From RI-153 sp963752935 (GTDB lineage: Bacteria > Chloroflexota > Anaerolineae > Caldilineales > Caldilineaceae): DNA of 64,000 bases. Made by a program: the position numbers and the translations under genes. The notes beneath the pieces are model-generated. The model was given only the letters and a program-made list of their open reading frames with translations. It searched no databases and was not told the origin of the DNA. Position 1 is the stretch's first letter, and every line of letters begins with the position of its first letter. This document shows, one piece after another, positions 8,028-16,943 of this stretch. Location: positions 682,001 to 746,000 of the forward strand of contig CAVWAL010000009.1 of the NCBI GenBank assembly GCA_963752935.1. The letters are read 5' to 3'.

Positions 8028-9476
8028 ATGACAACCCATCCAATTCTCACCGGCCTGGAAGCAATCTTCCCGCCCGCCCGGCTGCTTACGAATGCGGCGC
8101 AGATGGTGGCGTATGAATCCGATGCGCTGACGGCGTTTCGACAGAAGCCGGCTGCGGTCGTGCTGCCCGAAAACCAGGACGAGGTGATCCGCGCAGTGAG
8201 GCTATGTCACGAATACGCTGTTCCGTTTGTGGCACGCGGGAGCGGCACCAGCCTCTCCGGCGGATCGCTGCCCATCGCCGAAGGGATCGTCATTGCGCTG
8301 AACCGGCTCAACCACATCATACGCCTCGATCCCGATGAACGCATCGCCGTCGTCGAGCCGGGCGTGATCAACCTCGCCGTTTCGCAGGCAGCGGCGCCCT
8401 ACGGCCTTTACTACGCCCCTGATCCTTCGAGTCAGCCGATCTGCACCATCGGGGGGAATGTCGCATTCAACTCGGGCGGCGCGCACTGTCTCAAGTATGG
8501 CATGACGAGCAATCATGTGCTGGGCATCAAAGCGGTGCTGCCTGACGGCGAAGTAGTGAAGATGGGCAGCGACAGCCTCGACAGCATCGGCCCCGATCTT
8601 GCCGGGCTGTTCGTGGGCAGTGAAGGGCTGTTCGGTGTGGCGCTGGAAGTGACCCTGCGTCTACTGCCCATCCCCGAGGTTTACCGCACCGTCCTGGCCT
8701 CATACAGCAGCCTGGAAGCAGCGGGAGATGCGGTCTCGGCCGTCGTGGCCTCGGGCCTGCTGCCCGGCGCCATGGAGATCATGGACAAGCTGGCGATTAA
8801 GGCCGCAGAGGTAGGCGCCAAGGCCGGCTATCCACAGGATGCCGAGGCGCTGGTTATCGTGGAACTGGAGGGCGAAACTGAAGCTGTCGAAGCCGAGTTT
8901 GCCCAGTTGCTACAGGTGATCGAAGAGACCGACGCCGGCGAAGTGCGCATTGCACAGAACGCCGACGAGCGCGCCCGCATCTGGAAAGGCCGCAAAGCCG
9001 CCTTCTCGGCTGTGGGCCGCCTCGCCCCCGACTACATTGTGCAGGATGGTGTGGTGCCGCGCAGCCGCCTGGGCGAAGCACTGGCCGAAATCGGCCGCCT
9101 CAGCCGCAAGTATGAGATTCAAGTCGCCAACGTCTTCCACGCCGGGGACGGCAACCTGCACCCCCTGATCCTCTTCGACGGACGTATCGAAGGCGCATTG
9201 GAACGCGCCGAAGAACTGGCCGGCGAGATCATCACGCTCTGCATCGACCTGGGTGGCTCGATCACCGGCGAACACGGCGTGGGCATGGAAAAGCGCGCCT
9301 ACATGCCGCGCATGTTTGGCCCCAAAGAGATGGAAATGATGGACAGCCTGCGCCGGGCCATCGATCCCAAAGAGATTGCCAACCGCGGCAAAATGCTGCC
9401 TGTGGGCGAGGCTCCGGCGCTGCACCAACGCGGCCCACATCCCCTGGAGGCAGCGGGTGTGATCTTTCGCGAGTAG
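8028..9476 (+). CDS. glcD: Glycolate oxidase-type FAD-linked subunit GlcD
   Basis: 482 aa, the usual GlcD length. The PCMH-type FAD domain shows PFVARGSGTSLSGGSLP, TIGGNVAFNSGGAHCLKYGM and GLFVGSEGLFGVALEVTLRL; the C-terminal FAD-oxidase domain ends with NVFHAGDGNLHPLILFD and GSITGEHGVGMEKRAYM, carrying the expected His residues. The enzyme oxidises glycolate, D-lactate or a related 2-hydroxyacid, passing electrons through GlcE/GlcF. It heads a four-gene block, nine bases before the phosphodiesterase gene. Confidence 0.92.
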   Translation: MTTHPILTGLEAIFPPARLLTNAAQMVAYESDALTAFRQKPAAVVLPENQDEVIRAVRLCHEYAVPFVARGSGTSLSGGSLPIAEGIVIALNRLNHIIRLDPDERIAVVEPGVINLAVSQAAAPYGLYYAPDPSSQPICTIGGNVAFNSGGAHCLKYGMTSNHVLGIKAVLPDGEVVKMGSDSLDSIGPDLAGLFVGSEGLFGVALEVTLRLLPIPEVYRTVLASYSSLEAAGDAVSAVVASGLLPGAMEIMDKLAIKAAEVGAKAGYPQDAEALVIVELEGETEAVEAEFAQLLQVIEETDAGEVRIAQNADERARIWKGRKAAFSAVGRLAPDYIVQDGVVPRSRLGEALAEIGRLSRKYEIQVANVFHAGDGNLHPLILFDGRIEGALERAEELAGEIITLCIDLGGSITGEHGVGMEKRAYMPRMFGPKEMEMMDSLRRAIDPKEIANRGKMLPVGEAPALHQRGPHPLEAAGVIFRE

Positions 9477-9485
9477 AAGGCAACC

Positions 9486-11063
9486 ATGAAAAAAGTTCTC
9501 TTAGTCATCATCGATTCGGCTACCGGCTGGGTGTTTGAGCAGGCCCTGGCCGAGGACCGCCTGCCCCATCTGGCCCAATTGGTCGGCGCCGGCGAAATAC
9601 GCTATGACAGTGTCGCCGTCTTCCCGTCGATTACACCGGCGGCGACATCGTCGATTGCCACGGGTCGTTACCCCGTCGAGCATCACATCGCCGGCAACTA
9701 CTGGTTCGACAAAAGCGACAACAGCCTTGCCTACTACGGCCCAGATGTGCTGGCGATTTTGCACCGCGGAGTCGCCGGCTACTTTGAAGACTTCCTGGTC
9801 AAGTTCAACCACAATCGGCTAAAGGCCCCCACGATCTTCCATACCGTAGAAGCAGCGGATCTAGTCTCGGCATCGCTAAACTTTCTGATCTTCCACGGGC
9901 CACACGCCCACGATGTGACCATTCCGCCGCTGGTGGATCTGCTGCCGGGAGCGGAAATCTCGAAAACCGTCTGCGGCCCCACCATCCTCTCGCTGGGCGA
10001 TCTGGTCAGACCGCAGCTTCCCGGCGCGGCAGAACCGCTGGATACTACCGGTGGTCCGCTGCACAAGTTTGGCTTCGACGATGACAACACGGCGGCGTTA
10101 CTACACCAGATGGCCGAGCAGCGCGCCTTTCCCGATTTCACCCTGGCCTACTTTCCCGACTATGACGGCGCCTGCCACGACAGCGGACCGTTGGCGGCCC
10201 TGCCCACCATCGAGAAGATCGATGGCTTTCTGGGTGAACTCATTGCGATCTACGGCGGCGTCGAATCTCTATTGGCCGACGTCTGCATTGTCCTCAGCGG
10301 CGATCATGCCCAAACCGACATCGTCGACGGCAAAGAGGCAGGCATCCTGCTCAACGATCTGTTGCAGGGGTTTGATGTGGCTGAAGCCGGCGTCCCCGTC
10401 GAGAAACTGGATAAAGCGGACTCGCTCATCGTCTGCCCTAACCTGCGCATGGCACAGATCTACGTGCGCTCAGCCAAAGACGAGCGCATGGAGCAGATCG
10501 AACAGATCGCCGGGCAACTGGTGGCCGATCAACGCGTCGATCAAGCGATGTGGGTTGACACAGCCGGCGATTCCGAGGGACCACGATACCATATCCATAC
10601 ACGCGATCGCGGCCATCTCAGCTTCTGGCGCGGAAAAGACGGTGCAGAGAGCGCCGTGGACGTCTACGGCTGCCATTGGAGTTGGTCGGGCGATCTGCGC
10701 GCCGTGGACGGAAGCGTCGATGGCGGCACAATCGGTTTCGGCGACTATCCCAACGCTTTTGAGCGTGTGGTCTGCTTCCTCGATCTGGACAGCAGCGGCG
10801 ATGTGGTGGTCACTGCGCACCCCGGCTATGAGTTTCGGCTGCTAGAGACCAGCGTGCACACCGGCGGCGGATCTCATGCGGCGCTGCACCGGGCAGACTC
10901 GCTCTCGCCACTCTTGCTGGCGGGAGCGCCCCCCGGTGTGCATCTGCCAGATCACCCGCGCACGGTCGATCTGGCGCCGCTCTGCCTCTCTATCCTCGGT
11001 GTTGACGCCCAGCGCAGAGTCGGCGAAAGTCACGTCAGCCCCGTTCAGGCAAGTGCTCGCTAA
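9486..11063 (+). CDS. Alkaline-phosphatase-superfamily phosphodiesterase/pyrophosphatase
   Basis: 525 aa. The superfamily motifs are all present: N-terminal metal Asp in VLLVIIDSATGW, the nucleophile region FPSITPAATSSIATGRYPVE, YFPDYDGACHDSGP with Asp and His ligands, VLSGDHAQTDI, and a late GGGSHAALHRADSL. This fits type I phosphodiesterase/nucleotide pyrophosphatase proteins. No signal peptide is seen, so it is probably cytoplasmic. It lies inside the glycolate oxidase operon, nine bases after glcD, which is unusual; it might supply a hydroxyacid from a phosphorylated precursor (inference). Substrate unknown. Confidence 0.85.
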   Translation: MKKVLLVIIDSATGWVFEQALAEDRLPHLAQLVGAGEIRYDSVAVFPSITPAATSSIATGRYPVEHHIAGNYWFDKSDNSLAYYGPDVLAILHRGVAGYFEDFLVKFNHNRLKAPTIFHTVEAADLVSASLNFLIFHGPHAHDVTIPPLVDLLPGAEISKTVCGPTILSLGDLVRPQLPGAAEPLDTTGGPLHKFGFDDDNTAALLHQMAEQRAFPDFTLAYFPDYDGACHDSGPLAALPTIEKIDGFLGELIAIYGGVESLLADVCIVLSGDHAQTDIVDGKEAGILLNDLLQGFDVAEAGVPVEKLDKADSLIVCPNLRMAQIYVRSAKDERMEQIEQIAGQLVADQRVDQAMWVDTAGDSEGPRYHIHTRDRGHLSFWRGKDGAESAVDVYGCHWSWSGDLRAVDGSVDGGTIGFGDYPNAFERVVCFLDLDSSGDVVVTAHPGYEFRLLETSVHTGGGSHAALHRADSLSPLLLAGAPPGVHLPDHPRTVDLAPLCLSILGVDAQRRVGESHVSPVQASAR

Positions 11064-11097
11064 AGCCATCCGAAGTCACACCAAGAATCGAAAGCTT

Positions 11098-12258
11098 ATG
11101 TTGACATTAGGCAAACCCATCATTCAGATTCAGACGGTCGAACAACTGCAAGAGGCCGTACAGGCGCACGACAAGATCTGCGTGCGCGGCGGCGGCAGCA
11201 AGCCTGCCCTGTGGACGCCGGCGGAGGACACCACATTGCTCGATCTCTCGGCGTTACGCGGGGTCAGCGTCTATGAGCCGGGTGAGTACACGTTTAGCGC
11301 ACAGGCGGCCACACCCCTGGCCGAGGTGCAGGCTATGTTGGCCGAAAAAGGACAGTACATGCCCTTCGATCCGCCCCTGGCGGAGGAGGGCGCCACCCTG
11401 GGCGGCACCGTGGCCGCCGGGATCAGTGGACCAGGGCGCTATCGCTACGGCAGTGTACGCGATTTTCTGATTGGCATCCGTTTTGTGGATGGCCGCGGCG
11501 AGGTGGCGCGCGGCGGAGGCAACGTCGTCAAAAATGCCGCCGGCTTCGACTTTCCTAAGTTGATGGTGGGCAGCCTGGGCCGGTTGGGCATCCTCACCGA
11601 AGTGACCTTCAAAGTCTTCCCGGCACCGCCGTCGGCGGCGTCGTTGTGTGCAACCTTTGCCGATCTCAACCCGGCCATCGATGCGCTGATCCGCCTGACG
11701 CAGAGCAAACTCGACATCGATGCGCTCGATCTGGCGCCGGTTGCCGAAGGGGTTTCGCTGTGGGTCCGCCTGCGTGGGCTTGCCGCTGCGCTGCCGGATC
11801 GGCTGACGCGGCTGTCTGGTCTGCTCACGAGCGCCAATCCGCCATTGCAGATCGATCTCTATCAACAAGATGAGTCGCCGGCCTATTGGTCAGAGATGAA
11901 CCGGCTCAGTTGGCGACGTGAAGAGGGTGCGCTGGTGAAAGTGGCGCTGACCCCCAATCGCATCCGCACGTTGGATGCAGAGATGGCCGCGCACAATGCG
12001 ACCCGCCGCTACAGCGCCGGCGGCAATACAGCCTGGATCGCGTGGACGCAACCGCTGACCGAACTCGACACCATCCTCATGCGGCATGAACTGGGCGGGC
12101 TCTGTCTCTTTGCCCCCCACACACGCCCCTGGTTGGGCCATCTGCCGGCTCGAACGCTGTTACAACGAGTGGCATCGACGCTGGACCCTCAGGCAAAGTT
12201 TGGTCTGTTCGATGCGTATCCAGCCGGTGACAAAGTGAAGGGTAACGGGGGAAATTGA
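11098..12258 (+). CDS. glcE: Glycolate oxidase-type FAD-binding subunit GlcE
   Basis: 386 aa from the ATG at 11098; upstream sequence in the same frame overlaps the phosphodiesterase gene and is not coding. The FAD-binding half has KICVRGGGSKPALW, EYTFSAQAATPLAEVQAML, GATLGGTVAAGISGPGRYRY and VVKNAAGFDFPKLMVGSLG, the typical GlcE set. In the complex GlcE bridges GlcD and the iron-sulfur subunit. Its TGA is one base before the TTG start of glcF. Confidence 0.9.
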   Translation: MLTLGKPIIQIQTVEQLQEAVQAHDKICVRGGGSKPALWTPAEDTTLLDLSALRGVSVYEPGEYTFSAQAATPLAEVQAMLAEKGQYMPFDPPLAEEGATLGGTVAAGISGPGRYRYGSVRDFLIGIRFVDGRGEVARGGGNVVKNAAGFDFPKLMVGSLGRLGILTEVTFKVFPAPPSAASLCATFADLNPAIDALIRLTQSKLDIDALDLAPVAEGVSLWVRLRGLAAALPDRLTRLSGLLTSANPPLQIDLYQQDESPAYWSEMNRLSWRREEGALVKVALTPNRIRTLDAEMAAHNATRRYSAGGNTAWIAWTQPLTELDTILMRHELGGLCLFAPHTRPWLGHLPARTLLQRVASTLDPQAKFGLFDAYPAGDKVKGNGGN

Positions 12259-12259
12259 A

Positions 12260-13525
12260 TTGCGACACGAAATTCCGATTGAAACATTAGGCGCGCAGGG
12301 ACAGGCCATGGCGGACGCGGTGGAATCTTGCGTCCATTGTGGATTTTGTCTGCCTGCCTGCCCTACTTATCTAGTTTTAGGCGAAGAAATGGACTCGCCG
12401 CGCGGGCGCATCCTATTGATGAAGGGCGTGCTCGAAGGTGACCTGGCGCTGGACGACGTGCTGCCGCACATCGACCGCTGTCTGGGCTGCCTGGGCTGCG
12501 TGACAGCCTGTCCGTCGGGCGTTGAATACGGTGAGTTGATCACGCCCTTCCGGGCAATGAGCGAAGAAAAACGACAGCGCACCCCCCTTGAAAAGATGAC
12601 GCGGTTGATGACGACGCAGACGCTGCCCTTCCCGGACCGCTTCCGGGCGGCAGCACAGGTGGGGAAACTGGGCAAGCCCTTTCAGCGATTTTTGCCCGGC
12701 GCCATGGGCACGATGCTCGATCTGCTGCCCGCCGATCTGCCCTCGAGCCGTCCTCTCCCTGCCATCCACCACGCACAAGGAACGCGGCGGGCACGGGTAG
12801 CACTCCTCAGCGGCTGCGTGCAGCAGGTGCTCTCCCCACAGATCAACTGGGCGACGCTGCGCGTGCTGGCGCGCAACGGCGTCGAAGTCATCATTCCGCC
12901 CGAACAGGGCTGCTGCGGGGCACTGTCGATGCACGTTGGCGAAGCGGAACAGGCACGAGCGCTGGCTCGACGCAACTTGAAAGCGTTCGATCTCCACAGC
13001 GTGGATGCCATCATCACCAACGCTGCCGGCTGCGGATCGGGGATGCACGAATATCCACTGCTCTTCGCGGGGACGCCCGAAGAGGAGACGGCCCGCCGCT
13101 TCGCCGCCAAGGTACAGGATGTCAGCGTCTTTTTGGCCGAGCTTGGTATCGAAACACCGCCGCCCCTCTCCACGCCCATGACGGTGGCCTATCACGATGC
13201 CTGCCACCTGAGCCACGCCCAGGGGGTGCGGGCGGAGCCACGCCAGCTCCTCAGCGCCGTGCCGAATTTGAAGCTGGTGCCGATCCCCGAAGGCGAGATC
13301 TGCTGCGGGTCGGCCGGAACGTACAACATCGAACAGCCAGACATCGCCCGTCAGCTTGGCGAACGCAAGGCAAACGCCATCCTCAGCACGGGCGCCGATC
13401 TGATCGCCACCGGCAACATCGGCTGTATGACGCAGATCGGCAATCACCTGGCGCACAAAGGCGTCCAGATGCCGATCATGCATACGATTGAACTGCTTGA
13501 TTGGGTTTACTCGAAAAAGGGGTAG
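12260..13525 (+). CDS. glcF: Glycolate oxidase-type iron-sulfur subunit GlcF
   Basis: 421 aa. Two 4Fe-4S motifs are visible, CVHCGFCLPACPTY (about residue 25) and CLGCLGCVTACPSG (about 75), followed by two CCG domains (GCCGALSMHVGEAEQA, and EICCGSAGTYN with CHLSHAQG upstream). These match GlcF, which passes electrons from the flavin subunits to the quinone pool at the membrane. The start is a TTG with GGGGG just upstream; the ATG at 12308 would cut the conserved N-terminus short. End of the operon. Confidence 0.92.
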   Translation: MRHEIPIETLGAQGQAMADAVESCVHCGFCLPACPTYLVLGEEMDSPRGRILLMKGVLEGDLALDDVLPHIDRCLGCLGCVTACPSGVEYGELITPFRAMSEEKRQRTPLEKMTRLMTTQTLPFPDRFRAAAQVGKLGKPFQRFLPGAMGTMLDLLPADLPSSRPLPAIHHAQGTRRARVALLSGCVQQVLSPQINWATLRVLARNGVEVIIPPEQGCCGALSMHVGEAEQARALARRNLKAFDLHSVDAIITNAAGCGSGMHEYPLLFAGTPEEETARRFAAKVQDVSVFLAELGIETPPPLSTPMTVAYHDACHLSHAQGVRAEPRQLLSAVPNLKLVPIPEGEICCGSAGTYNIEQPDIARQLGERKANAILSTGADLIATGNIGCMTQIGNHLAHKGVQMPIMHTIELLDWVYSKKG

Positions 13526-13538
13526 ACGGGTAGGCCAC

Positions 13539-13578
13539 ATACCGGTTGTCGGGGCATGATACCGGTTGTCGGGGCATG
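13539..13578. repeat. 20-bp perfect tandem duplication
   Basis: ATACCGGTTGTCGGGGCATG occurs twice back to back just after glcF. It resembles the 22-bp duplication at 2121 in kind. The remainder of 13526-13692 holds short stem-forming runs (ACCCATCGGGT, ACCCACCTTATGGGT) but no clear terminator. Confidence 0.9.
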
Positions 13579-13692
13579 AGGGCGGATGGGACGGAGATCT
13601 GCGACAAATGGCGCAGACGTCGCCTCCCATCCCCCTCGTGCCCGTACCCATCGGGTCAAAACGAATCCGCTCTTCATACCCACCTTATGGGT

Positions 13693-14427
13693 TTAGGAAC
13701 GCAGGTTTTGTTCGTAGCGCCGAACCAGGATGAACAACAGCGCCAGATTGAGGATCATGCCGATGATCCAATAGCCCAGGTAGCCATCGCCTGAGTGCAT
13801 GCGCCAGTAAACGGCCAGCGGCCAGTACGAAGGAATGATACCGGCAATCCACTGCACGGGTGGCGTCACAAAGAAGGCCGCCATCGGTAAAACCTGCAAG
13901 CCCTGGATTGCCTTGAGCACGGCCAGCCCCGTCACTTTATTTTCGGCGAAGGTTACCAACAGCAACGCCGTCGTCGCCCCCGAAATGGCCGCCAGCGCCG
14001 AAACCAGCAGCAGTGATCCCAACGAAACCACAGCCAGCCCCGACACGTACACCATCAGCGGTGTCAGCAAAAATGACAACACCACCGGCAGGCCGATCCG
14101 GTAGCTGAGGTAGGATGAGAGCGACATCGGCGTGACAAGCAGCGCTGTCAGCATGTGTTCGTCCCGTTCGTCGAGCAGGAGCAGACCCACGATGACGCCT
14201 ATCAAGGCCGGCACCATCAGCACGACCACGCTGGTAATAAGCGAATAGTATGGCGTCAGATCGAAGGCGTAGGTGGTCTGCGCCCATTCGGTGAAGAACG
14301 GGACGAGAAACCGGATCAGCACCGCCAGGATCAAGGCGCCGAATGACACCAGCAGCAGTAGGGAATCGCGCGCCACCGATTTTAGATCGACGGGACCGAG
14401 CGAGCGAATAACGGACACGGTACGCAA
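13693..14427 (-). CDS. ABC-2-type transporter permease, 244 aa
   Basis: Start TTG at 14427 supported by AAGGAGG nine bases upstream. About six hydrophobic segments are seen: residues 22-45, 60-85, 105-130, 135-160, 175-195 and 215-235, with the charged LLLLDERDEHMLTALLVTPMS loop after the second, typical of ABC-2/fluoroquinolone-export permeases, in which the LLxxERE-like element contacts the ATPase. No ATPase gene is next to it in the window; the only neighbours are glcF (convergent) and the aminotransferase. It probably pairs with an ATPase elsewhere. Substrate unknown. Confidence 0.8.
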   Translation of the reverse strand: MRTVSVIRSLGPVDLKSVARDSLLLLVSFGALILAVLIRFLVPFFTEWAQTTYAFDLTPYYSLITSVVVLMVPALIGVIVGLLLLDERDEHMLTALLVTPMSLSSYLSYRIGLPVVLSFLLTPLMVYVSGLAVVSLGSLLLVSALAAISGATTALLLVTFAENKVTGLAVLKAIQGLQVLPMAAFFVTPPVQWIAGIIPSYWPLAVYWRMHSGDGYLGYWIIGMILNLALLFILVRRYEQNLRS

Positions 14428-14692
14428 TGGAATGGCCCTCCTTTAAGAGATCGATGCCACACAAGAATTTATCCTGAAATTCGATGGTGGGCCTCTTTGC
14501 TTCTCGGGCAAGGGCATCGACACAAGTCGTTTCAGGATAGAGACTTCAGGAATTCTAGCATACCACGCTTTATCCAATCGCGGCTGACACAATAGTGACA
14601 GACAACGGACACCAGTATACGGCGGCAGAAATACCACAATTGATTGCAATCTCGTACGGGCGCGGCCGGTCTTCTCTGCCCCTGCCCTTCCA

Positions 14693-15591
14693 TCAGACCA
14701 CTTCCATGCCCGTGGTTGCCGTCAATTCCGCGTAGTAGTCGCTCAGTTGCTGCGTCATCGATCCGATCTTTCCCTGGCCAAGGGTGCGACCGTCGAGTTC
14801 GACCACCGGGGCGAGTTCACCCATGGTGCCGGTGCAGAAGACCTCGTCGGCACGATAGACTTCGACCAGCGAAATGTCGCGCACCTGGTGGGGGATGCTG
14901 TGGGCTTTGCACAGTTCGAGGACAGTGGCGCGTGTGATTCCTTCGGGGCAGGAGCCGGTGTTGACGTCATCACCACACCATTTTCGACGATGAAGAGGTG
15001 GGTGGCGTTGGTTTCGGCGACGTAACCGCGCAGATCAAGCATGAGCGCGTCGTCCACGCCGGCGGCGTTGGCCTGAATCTTGGCGAGAATCGAGTTGAGC
15101 ATATTGCACGAGTGGATCTTCTGATCCAGACATTCGGGCGGGATGCGACGGATCGCCGACGTGATCAGGCGGATGCCGTGCTTGTCGTAGACCGGCGCTT
15201 TGTGTTCGGCCAACACGATCAGGGTGGACCCAGGCGTGTTGACGCGCGGGTCCATGCCGCTGGTGTACTTGACGCCCCGCGTTAGTGTCAACCGAATGTG
15301 GACGTTGTCGGTCATTTGGTTGGCTTGCAGGGTGCGGCGGATCTCTGTGATGATGGTCTCGTGGCTGGGAATGTGGGCGTAGGCCAACGCCACCGCACTA
15401 TGACGCAGCCGATCCAGATGTTCGATCAGTTTGAAGATGCGCCCGTTGTAAAGACGCAGTCCTTCCCACACGGCATCGCCATTCTGCACCGCGGAGTCGA
15501 ATGGGCTGATCCCCGCCTGATCGCGATGGACGAGGCTGCCGTTGATATTCACGAGCAAATCACGATTGCGTTCATTGAATTGTTGGAGCAT
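14693..15591 (-). pseudogene. ilvE: Class IV aminotransferase (branched-chain type), single-base frameshift
   Basis: From the ATG at 15591 the frame encodes the N-terminal two thirds of a fold-type IV PLP aminotransferase: VNINGSLVHRDQAGISPFDS, GDAVWEGLRLYNGRIFKL, and the PLP-lysine region CLDQKIHSCNMLNSILAK. After IVENGVVMT (near 14963) the family sequence moves to another frame, which reads NTGSCPEGITR and on to FCTGTMGELAPVVELDGR and a TGA at 14693. One missing base accounts for this. Downstream family motifs are perfect, so the lesion is recent or an assembly error. The sulfotransferase-like gene lies just upstream, 46 bases away. Confidence 0.8.
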
Positions 15592-15637
15592 GGGAGCCTC
15601 TGTGGATGGTGGAATAATTGAATCGGTGTCCCCGGCG

Positions 15638-16375
15638 CTACTGCCCCAACCGATGTTCATACAGGTGCGCATACAGGCCGTTGGCTTCGTCGAGCAGACC
15701 CGTTAAATGTGCAGGCACAGGGAGATCTTTGGGCTTGTATGGAGCAAACCCGGTAGACGCCCAGACGGCGCCGTACCAATGCGGCGCCCAAACGCCGTCT
15801 GTCTGGCGTGGCCCGGCGGGCCAGCCCAACATCCGCTCATCAAAGGGGACGCCGATGCGCTCGCACAACAGGCCGAGAGTACGCGCCGGGTCTATGAGTA
15901 CATCACGCGCGTCGAGCACCGGCGGGATCTCGCCGGTGCGTGCGCGCACATGATCGAAGACGCGACGCTGCTGCACCACGCCGATGTCGCTGAGCGTAGG
16001 ATTGGGGCGCACTTTAATATAAGAGTTGATCACTTCTTGCGGGGAACGGAGCAGGAAGCAGTTGGTAAGTCGATCGGTCCAATCGAGATCCATCTCATCG
16101 AGCAGGTGATGGGTCATGTGCTTTTGGTAGTAGATGGACTTGCCCACCGGCAGCGGATCGTCTACGAGATGGGCGACGACGGCGCGCCAATCGGGGTTGT
16201 GGGCAGCGATGACCTCCTCGCTGCCGGGGTGGTCGGCCCCGGTGGCGAGAAGATAGTGGGCATACAGTGGTTCATCAATGACGACGGTGTCGGGGCGGTT
16301 TTCCCACGAGCGCATCATAGCCGTGGAAATGTTGCGCGGCCCCGACCACATGGCGATGCGGATGGGTGCAAGCAT
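15638..16375 (-). CDS. Sulfotransferase-family protein linked to class IV aminotransferase
   Basis: 245 aa. The start IRIAMWSGPRNISTAMMRSW corresponds to the phosphosulfate-binding loop of P-loop sulfotransferase-like proteins, and FLLRSPQEVINSYIKVRP to the 3'-phosphate-binding region. This particular subfamily is often found beside or fused to branched-chain-type aminotransferases, as here with the gene 46 bases downstream. True sulfotransferase activity is not established for this subgroup. No signal peptide or membrane segment. Confidence 0.75.
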   Translation of the reverse strand: MLAPIRIAMWSGPRNISTAMMRSWENRPDTVVIDEPLYAHYLLATGADHPGSEEVIAAHNPDWRAVVAHLVDDPLPVGKSIYYQKHMTHHLLDEMDLDWTDRLTNCFLLRSPQEVINSYIKVRPNPTLSDIGVVQQRRVFDHVRARTGEIPPVLDARDVLIDPARTLGLLCERIGVPFDERMLGWPAGPRQTDGVWAPHWYGAVWASTGFAPYKPKDLPVPAHLTGLLDEANGLYAHLYEHRLGQ

Positions 16376-16510
16376 GAGCGAAAGACCCCCAATCAGTGGC
16401 GGATAGAGTCTTCATTCTACCGCATCACCCCGCCATCCCAACATCCCGCCCTGCCGTCAGGGTGCGTCCCAAAATTTTCGGTTCTGATCTTCAGGGCAGC
16501 TACCCAGAAC

Positions 16511-16564
16511 GGACCGGCACGGAGGCCGGTCCCTACACGTAGGGATGGACCTCCGTGTCCATCC
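16511..16564. repeat. Paired palindromes around a CCCTACACGTAGGG core
   Basis: GGACCGG/CCGGTCC (16511-16532) and GGATGGAC/GTCCATCC (16543-16564) flank the core CCCTACACGTAGGG. The second half nearly repeats the palindrome at 52882-52909. It belongs to the GTAGGG/CCCTAC-ended intergenic elements seen at four places. Apart from this, 16376-16621 shows nothing I can name. Confidence 0.75.
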
Positions 16565-16621
16565 GCCGTGGCTTCCCGCTAGACATGGACCCACCCAATA
16601 CTATGGGACACACCCATGCCG

Positions 16622-16939
16622 TCATCCCGCCATCCCATCATCCTTTTCCCCTGCCTGATCAGAAATGGCAGGGGCAGAAAACCGACGCGCGGAACGGGCC
16701 CTGGCCTTGGCAGCTTCTGCGGCACGATCTCTGGGCGAGGCGTTGGTTTCGAGCGCATCGAACAAGGATCGCGAGATACGAGCGATTTCGTCCACGGCGT
16801 GCAGGAAGGCTGCCTGGTTGGCCTGTGACGGTTTGCTGAATCCGCTGATCTTGCGCACGTATTGCAAGGCTGCCGCGTGGATCTCATCATCGGTGGCGGG
16901 CGGCTCGAAGTTGTAGAGCGTTCTAATGTTTCGGCACAT
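16622..16939 (-). CDS. DUF2277-family protein
   Basis: 105 aa from the ATG at 16939 (AGGAGA upstream), four bases after the nucleotidyltransferase stop. The sequence MCRNIRTLYNFEPPATDDEI followed by ALQYVRKISGFSKPSQANQA is the signature of the DUF2277 family of small proteins of unknown function; the first half holds the conserved Cys-Arg-Asn-Ile. A basic Ala/Arg-rich C-terminal tail (from about residue 70) may contact nucleic acid, which is a guess. Co-transcribed with the nucleotidyltransferase. Confidence 0.85.
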   Translation of the reverse strand: MCRNIRTLYNFEPPATDDEIHAAALQYVRKISGFSKPSQANQAAFLHAVDEIARISRSLFDALETNASPRDRAAEAAKARARSARRFSAPAISDQAGEKDDGMAG

Positions 16940-16943
16940 CGGA

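Noticed and set aside
12413..13651. Long open frame (about 412 codons) on the minus strand across glcF
   Set aside because: Antisense shadow of a clear glcF gene; composition is His/Arg-rich as expected from reverse reading of GC-rich codons, no motifs.
15707..16582. 291-codon plus-strand frame
   Set aside because: Runs antisense to the sulfotransferase-like gene and into repeat DNA.
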